Of a DNA stretch of 5,951 nucleotides, positions 5,817 to 5,951 are shown in pieces. Source of the DNA: Prosthecobacter debontii. Its GTDB lineage: Bacteria > Verrucomicrobiota > Verrucomicrobiia > Verrucomicrobiales > Akkermansiaceae. A model generated the notes under the pieces. The model was given only the letters and a program-made list of their open reading frames with translations, ran no database searches and was not told the DNA's origin. A program made the position numbers and the translations under genes. The DNA is taken from assembly GCA_945885485.1 (NCBI GenBank), contig CAMCYT010000163.1, forward strand, positions 1 to 5,951, read 5' to 3'. Within the stretch, counting starts at the first letter, position 1. The number at the start of each line of letters is the position of its first letter.

Positions 5817-5951
5817 ATAAAACTGTAGCCGTTTCAAGATACCATGCTATGGTGCGCCCATGGCAACTATCTCAATGGATCTCCGGCAGCGCATCCTCAA
5901 GGCCTATGATCGCGGCGACACCACCCGTGAACAGGTGGCCCGCCGTTTCGA
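5814..5951 (+). mobile_element. Left end of an IS630-family insertion sequence (partial)
   Basis: The element is recognised from the transposase N-terminus at 5860. The family inserts at TA and duplicates it; candidate TA sites at the junction are 5814-5815 and 5818-5819, so the left boundary is approximate. The 43 bases before the transposase ATG should contain the left terminal inverted repeat, but the right end is outside the window, so neither repeat nor target duplication can be confirmed. A small ACCAT-GCT-ATGGT hairpin lies at 5841-5853. Confidence 0.65.
5860..5951 (+). CDS. IS630-family transposase, N-terminal 30 codons only
   Basis: The open frame MATISMDLRQRILKAYDRGD, then TTREQVARRF, runs to the window edge. 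SMDLRQRIL.AYD.G..TREQVA.RF is the characteristic first helix-turn-helix segment of IS630 transposases, which bind the terminal repeats before a DDE-type catalytic domain further on. The ATG at 5860 is the only in-frame start near the family N-terminus; the ATGs at 5844 and 5849 are in other frames. No Shine-Dalgarno is seen. Whether the full transposase is intact cannot be judged, because the catalytic domain is outside the window. The codons are more GC-rich than those of the ATPase remnant next to it, consistent with a separate origin. Confidence 0.85.
   Translation, partial: MATISMDLRQRILKAYDRGDTTREQVARRF

Noticed and set aside
5571..5951. A defence island or toxin-antitoxin pair at the right end
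   Set aside because: Only a truncated ATPase and an IS fragment are visible. There is no partner gene, nuclease or toxin-like protein, so a system cannot be claimed from this window.

Overview
The window reads as chromosomal DNA of a Gram-negative bacterium. It carries a lipid A gene (lpxB) and a natural-transformation gene (dprA). The pattern of intermediate base composition, non-Shine-Dalgarno starts, a Pro/Thr-rich secreted protein and an IS630-type transposase would fit the PVC superphylum, perhaps Verrucomicrobiota. That placement is inference from general resemblance, not from a marker gene.

Layout, left to right. Positions 1-1009 hold lpxB on the minus strand; its 3' end lies beyond the left edge. 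A 109-bp divergent intergenic region (1010-1118) contains a bulged hairpin/operator-like inverted repeat. Three plus-strand genes follow: a small exported or membrane-anchored protein of unknown function with a Pro/Thr-rich stalk (1119-1739), dprA (1801-2904) and a large type IA DNA topoisomerase (3024-5570). The topoisomerase has topoisomerase III (TopB-type) signatures and is closed by a strong intrinsic terminator (5577-5601).

From about 5600 the character changes to accessory DNA. It contains a short GC-rich element that resembles a dispersed repeat, then a -10-like box running into a 34-bp near-perfect palindrome. Next comes a 37-codon remnant of a P-loop ATPase that stops six codons after its Walker A motif. 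The start of an IS630-family transposase follows and runs off the right edge. The simplest reading is an ATPase gene interrupted by an IS630-type element, with the remainder possibly beyond the window.

Functionally, LpxB builds the outer-membrane lipid A precursor. DprA loads RecA onto incoming single-stranded DNA during transformation. The topoisomerase relaxes or decatenates DNA. dprA next to a type IA topoisomerase gene is a common bacterial arrangement, but here the slot usually filled by topA holds a TopB-like enzyme. I see no tRNA, rRNA or CRISPR array. I do not see a complete new defence or metabolic system. The most unusual part is the palindrome/ATPase/IS junction at the right end.
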